A DNA stretch of 8,364 nucleotides from Deltaproteobacteria bacterium (GTDB taxonomy: Bacteria > Desulfobacterota > Dissulfuribacteria > Dissulfuribacterales > UBA3076): positions 1 through 8,364 of the forward strand of contig JAUXDR010000029.1 in assembly GCA_030618205.1 (NCBI GenBank). The letters are read 5' to 3'. Below are positions 6,671-8,364 of the stretch, piece by piece. Numbering within the stretch: the first letter of the stretch is position 1; every line of letters starts with the position of its first letter. The notes under the pieces were generated by a model, which was not told the origin of the DNA, did not search any database, and worked only from the letters and a program-made list of their open reading frames with translations. A program made the translations under genes and the position numbers.

Positions 6671-6765
6671 TTTGAAAAATCGGTAGGGAGTCTGCGTTAT
6701 TGACTAAATTGAGTTAGCCTTTCATCCTCATGATGCCCAGGCAAAATAACCGTCCCAAATTTGCA

Positions 6766-7197
6766 TTAAGCTTTTTCGATTTCGTCAAGGAATTTCCTCG
6801 TTGTTCTAACTTTAATCACGGCTTTAACTTTATCTGTAAAGAAGTGTGAATCACCTGTAAGCAAATAATCAACCTCTGCATAAAGTGCTGCAGCCAGTAT
6901 TGGTATATCTTTCTCATGTGCTATCAGTTGTTTTGCTTCGGCGAATTTCTCCATATATATCTTCCTTGGTAGAATCCCTATATCGCACAAGGCCCTATCT
7001 ATCTCTGATAGTGCAATCTCAAGGGTACGTCCACCAAGGTATTTAAGCTTCTTCTTAGTAATCTTCTTGAGTTCATCAACCACATCCTCGCTGGTTATTA
7101 GATCCAGCTCTACCATATCTAATATCTTGGACTCATTACCCTCAAAAAAGATACCGGAGATAAGGATGTTAGTGTCCAGAAATATCCTATATCTCAT
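6766..7197 (-). CDS. PIN-domain ribonuclease, toxin of a VapBC-like toxin-antitoxin pair
   Basis: A 143-residue single-domain PIN protein. The N-terminal strand F-L-D-T-N-I-L-I-S-G gives Asp8 and Asn10. Glu42 follows in V-V-D-E-L, Asp97 in E-K-D-I-P-I-L-A-A-A-L, and Asp116 in L-T-G-D-S-H-F. These four acidic positions form the metal-binding active site of PIN nucleases, and all are present. The D-I-P-I-L-A-A-A and L-L-T-G-D-x-H-F motifs fit the subfamily annotated as 'putative toxin-antitoxin toxin component, PIN family'. Known members cleave RNA and are inhibited by the antitoxin; the target here cannot be told. The start ATG (7197-7195) overlaps the antitoxin stop as ATGA, which indicates an operon with coupled translation. 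TAA ends it at 6766, and no terminator is visible downstream. Confidence 0.87.
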   Translation of the reverse strand: MRYRIFLDTNILISGIFFEGNESKILDMVELDLITSEDVVDELKKITKKKLKYLGGRTLEIALSEIDRALCDIGILPRKIYMEKFAEAKQLIAHEKDIPILAAALYAEVDYLLTGDSHFFTDKVKAVIKVRTTRKFLDEIEKA

Positions 7198-7409
7198 CTT
7201 CGGACATTCTCAAGTTCTTTTAACATAGAAGCCTCAGTAATACCTTCCTTCTTTATAAGCCATCTCAGATATGTCCTGCTTTTTATGGCATATGCCTTTC
7301 TAAGGGCTGCATTTATAGCCTCCGCGACATCAGGGAATATGCCGAGATTTACTTCTTCTTCTATCTTTCTATACAAATCATCTGGTATATCTGTAGCAAC
7401 CTTTGGCAT
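7194..7409 (-). CDS. Antitoxin of the PIN toxin-antitoxin pair (ribbon-helix-helix-like)
   Basis: A 71-residue protein directly upstream of the PIN toxin, overlapping it by 4 bp (ATGA). The N-terminus M-P-K-V-A-T-D-I-P-D-D-L-Y-R-K-I-E looks like the beta-strand plus first helix of a ribbon-helix-helix fold, followed by a second helix around F-P-D-V-A-E-A-I-N-A-A-L-R-K-A. The charged C-terminal half (about 44-71) would be the part that wraps the toxin. By family knowledge such proteins bind and neutralise the nuclease and, as dimers, repress their own promoter. I see no clear operator palindrome upstream, where only 32 bp separate it from the transposase remnant, so the promoter may lie inside that remnant. 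A very strong Shine-Dalgarno supports ATG 7409. The exact antitoxin family is not certain. Confidence 0.8.
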   Translation of the reverse strand: MPKVATDIPDDLYRKIEEEVNLGIFPDVAEAINAALRKAYAIKSRTYLRWLIKKEGITEASMLKELENVRR

Positions 7410-7414
7410 ATTTT

Positions 7415-7424
7415 ATCACCTCCT
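7415..7424 (-). promoter_or_regulatory. Strong ribosome binding site of the antitoxin gene
   Basis: On the minus strand AGGAGGTGAT matches the 16S anti-Shine-Dalgarno over ten bases and is followed by 5 nt (AAAAT) and the ATG at 7409. The toxin start has no comparable site. This fits the usual arrangement in which the antitoxin is made in excess and toxin translation depends on coupling. Confidence 0.85.
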
Positions 7425-7427
7425 CAG

Positions 7428-7445
7428 TATGGGGGACGTTGTTAC
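7428..7445. repeat. Third TGGGGGAC motif, at the 3' end of the second transposase remnant
   Basis: TATGGGGGACGTTGTTAC overlaps the transposase stop codon (minus-strand TAA at 7444-7442) and shares ATGGGGGACGT with the copy at 6226-6236, in the same orientation. Together the copies bracket the toxin-antitoxin operon as direct repeats. It probably marks the downstream end of a RAYT-type element. Confidence 0.55.
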
Positions 7446-7885
7446 CTTCTGACTTTATATAAATACTCATACATTTGTTTATCATTGTCAAGAATTCTTT
7501 TTCCTCTGTCTATACAGCGACTGACACTCTTTTCACTTAATTTAAGTGCTGCCGCTATTTTTACCCCAGAATACCCCAACTCTATCGCTGATAGATAACT
7601 GATGATTGCTCTGGCATTACTGATTTCTTGTTTCCGTTTCGATGATAGCAACTCCTTGATATCTATTCCAATATCGTGGGTCACTTTCTCTATCAATTCA
7701 GCTAAAGATATACTATGCTTAATGCTCCTTTCATGAAGTTCGTCTGCCTCCTTTAGTGCCTGAACAACAAAATCCCCACTCCCCAGAATCCTTTCATCAG
7801 ATAGTTCCCATTCTTCCTTTTTTCTCCCCAATAGATTCCTTTTGTTCCCGCCCGCGCTTCTAACCAACCCTCCACCCTGTTCCAG
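7442..7885 (-). pseudogene. RAYT (REP-associated tyrosine) transposase, 5'-truncated, C-terminal HTH part only
   Basis: An open frame of 141 codons begins at a TTG (7867-7865). Homology extends upstream to the CTG at 7885-7883, giving L-E-Q-G-G-G-L-V-R-S-A-G-G-N, which is the G-G-G-(L/I)-(V/I)-R-S-x-G-G segment after the nuclease domain of RAYT transposases. Next come E-R-I-L-G-S-G-D-F-V (at 25-34 from the TTG) and a DnaA-domain-IV/HTH-like tail (about 55-125): S-L-A-E-L-I-E-K-V, I-S-N-A-R-A-I-I-S-Y-L, L-G-Y-S-G-V-K-I-A, L-S-E-K-S-V-S-R-C. The entire Y1/HUH catalytic domain, with its His-x-His and Tyr, is missing: upstream of CTG the frame enters a heptamer array and meets TGA within three codons. 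It therefore cannot transpose on its own. Gene callers may report 7442-7867 as a small HTH protein; no good Shine-Dalgarno supports that. Confidence 0.72.
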
Positions 7886-7913
7886 AGGTCAGAAGTCAGA
7901 AGTCAGAAGTCAG
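7883..7913. repeat. Heptamer array, left arm of a 31-nt inverted repeat around the four-helix-bundle gene
   Basis: From 7884 the plus strand reads AGAGGTC followed by three copies of AGAAGTC to 7911, then AG: four gap-free heptamers. With the C at 7883 it is the partner of 8315-8345 (26 of 31 positions complementary). It contains the TGA stop of the four-helix-bundle gene (7912-7910), and its outer edge abuts the truncated transposase. Confidence 0.88.
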
Positions 7914-8293
7914 GGTCTAAGAATGAATGATTCCGGATGCTTGAGCATGGACCCCAGCATTTTACCAACCTCCGAGCATTTAGAGGTAAGACCCTTATGA
8001 TCATTCTGATTCAAATAACCGCAACCTTTGGCGAAATCCAGCCAGGTGTCCGTTTCGCTATTTTCTCCGTCTGAATCAGTCAGTTTGCTTATGAAATGGG
8101 CTTCGTACCTTCTTTTTGCCCATGCTTCCCTAAGGTTGCTGCATACTGCCCGAGATGATCTCCGGATTTGATCTGTTAGGGCATATCTTTCTTCAGGAGG
8201 CCATGTTTTGCTGATTTCAAATATCTCCATAGACAGTTCATACGCAGTTTTATACACTTTGAGTTCTTTGGCTGAATTTATTATCATTGCCAT
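7910..8293 (-). CDS. Four-helix bundle protein (23S rRNA-intervening-sequence protein / S23 family)
   Basis: A 127-residue, all-helical protein of the usual family length (about 115-130). Signature segments: A-K-E-L-K-V-Y-K-T-A-Y-E-L at 8-20, W-P-P-E-E-R-Y-A-L-T-D-Q-I-R-R-S-S at 31-47 (the conserved P-x-E-(x)-Y-x-L-(T)-x-Q-I-R-R block), V-C-S-N-L-R-E-A-W-A-K-R-R-Y at 50-63, then a T-D-T-W-L-D-F-A-K-G-C-G-Y-L helix (81-94). The variant with E-A-W-x-K-R-R in place of N-I-A-E-G is a common subgroup. Family members are small basic bundles encoded in 23S rRNA intervening sequences and elsewhere, and are related to the Avd accessory protein of diversity-generating retroelements; their molecular role is not settled. 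The start is either ATG 8293 or ATG 8287; neither has a convincing Shine-Dalgarno. The TGA stop lies inside the left heptamer array. Confidence 0.86.
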   Translation of the reverse strand: MAMIINSAKELKVYKTAYELSMEIFEISKTWPPEERYALTDQIRRSSRAVCSNLREAWAKRRYEAHFISKLTDSDGENSETDTWLDFAKGCGYLNQNDHKGLTSKCSEVGKMLGSMLKHPESFILRP

Positions 8294-8314
8294 GCCACTG
8301 GCCCTGAATGTCTT

Positions 8315-8345
8315 CTGACTTCTGATTTCCGACCTCCGACTTCTG
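8315..8345. repeat. Heptamer array, right arm of the 31-nt inverted repeat
   Basis: On the minus strand, after a C at 8345, the units are AGAAGTC, GGAGGTC, GGAAATC and AGAAGTC, then AG: again four gap-free heptamers of consensus RGARRTC. All five differences from the left arm are A/G transitions, three of which still give G-U pairs in the minus-strand transcript. The array ends 21 nt upstream of the four-helix-bundle start codon, so it lies in the 5' leader or promoter region of that gene. Confidence 0.85.
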
Positions 8346-8364
8346 GCACTTTGCGGTCTTGGTC

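Larger units (their letters stand above)
6007..6765. other. 759-bp stretch without an intact gene, filled with repeats and transposase debris
   Basis: From left to right this stretch contains: the second arm of the octamer inverted repeat (to 6066); about 150 bp (6067-6219) in which I see nothing recognisable; a cluster of TGGGGGAC motifs (6220-6260); a decayed RAYT transposase C-terminus on the minus strand (6246-6497); a 14-bp direct-repeat pair flanking a weak hairpin (6504-6607); a four-unit heptamer array (6643-6670); and about 95 bp of nothing recognisable before the PIN-toxin stop. No tRNA, riboswitch or CRISPR repeat is evident. The overall picture is a graveyard of small mobile elements beginning exactly where the core-like kinase gene ends. 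Confidence 0.7.
7883..8345 (-). mobile_element. Candidate small element: four-helix-bundle gene enclosed by inverted heptamer arrays
   Basis: The 463-bp unit consists of two inverted 31-nt heptamer arrays (7883-7913 and 8315-8345) around one minus-strand gene and almost nothing else. Its left edge coincides with the point where reading-frame homology to the transposase remnant ends. 23S rRNA intervening sequences (known from Leptospira, Coxiella and others) have the same plan: a four-helix-bundle gene within a stem of inverted repeats. Here the unit is not in an rRNA gene. I infer an IVS-like insertion; mobility is not shown, and no target-site duplication is evident in the 19 bases available on the right. 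Confidence 0.42.

Noticed and set aside
7442..7867. Stand-alone HTH regulator
   Set aside because: The segment matches the C-terminal half of RAYT transposases including the G-G-G-L-V-R-S-A-G-G linker, starts at a weak TTG and lacks a ribosome binding site, so a truncated transposase is the better reading.
7884..7911. CRISPR-like array
   Set aside because: The units are 7 bases long and contiguous, with no spacers. There are no cas genes nearby.
7910..8293. Avd accessory protein of a diversity-generating retroelement
   Set aside because: The fold family is shared, but the window has no reverse transcriptase, no template/variable repeat pair and no target gene, and the sequence fits the general 23S-IVP group better.

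Overview
The window looks like a chromosomal segment of a mid-GC, Gram-negative bacterium, most likely a deltaproteobacterium (Desulfobacterota-like). This is inferred from the gene families: a cytidylate kinase tail, an exported Tim44-domain protein, soluble GAF/PAS histidine kinases, 23S-IVP-type four-helix-bundle and REP-associated (RAYT) transposase genes. No rRNA or other phylogenetic marker is present to confirm it.

Left half (1-6006), core-like and densely coded. The last 39 codons of cytidylate kinase (+) run into the end of a convergent minus-strand operon. That operon reads, in transcription order, hybrid histidine kinase (GAF-PAS-HisKA-HATPase-REC), then a DUF72/YecE TIM-barrel protein, then a secreted or membrane Tim44-domain protein. 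The spacings are 10 bp and 1 bp, so the last gene is probably translationally coupled. A good sigma70-type promoter (TTGACA-N17-CATTAT) drives the operon. A second soluble histidine kinase (GAF-GAF-HisKA-HATPase, no receiver) diverges from the same 184-bp intergenic region. The two kinases may form a local signalling pair, the REC domain of the first being the only receiver in view, but no DNA-binding output is visible.

Right half (6007-8364), accessory and mobile-element-like. It holds decayed pieces of two different RAYT-type transposases, both only the C-terminal DnaA-like/HTH part. It has three copies of a TGGGGGAC motif, two of them next to the transposase 3' ends. A PIN-toxin/antitoxin operon overlaps by ATGA. 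A 23S-rRNA-intervening-sequence-type four-helix-bundle gene lies at the right end. Several short tandem arrays of 7- or 8-base units are scattered through it.

The most striking structure is at 7883-8345. The four-helix-bundle gene is bracketed by two inverted arrays, each 31 nt and each exactly four heptamers plus two bases, complementary at 26 of 31 positions. Three of the other five positions are G-U pairs in the minus-strand transcript. The left array abuts the exact point where the downstream transposase homology stops, so this gene plus its arms looks like a discrete inserted unit.
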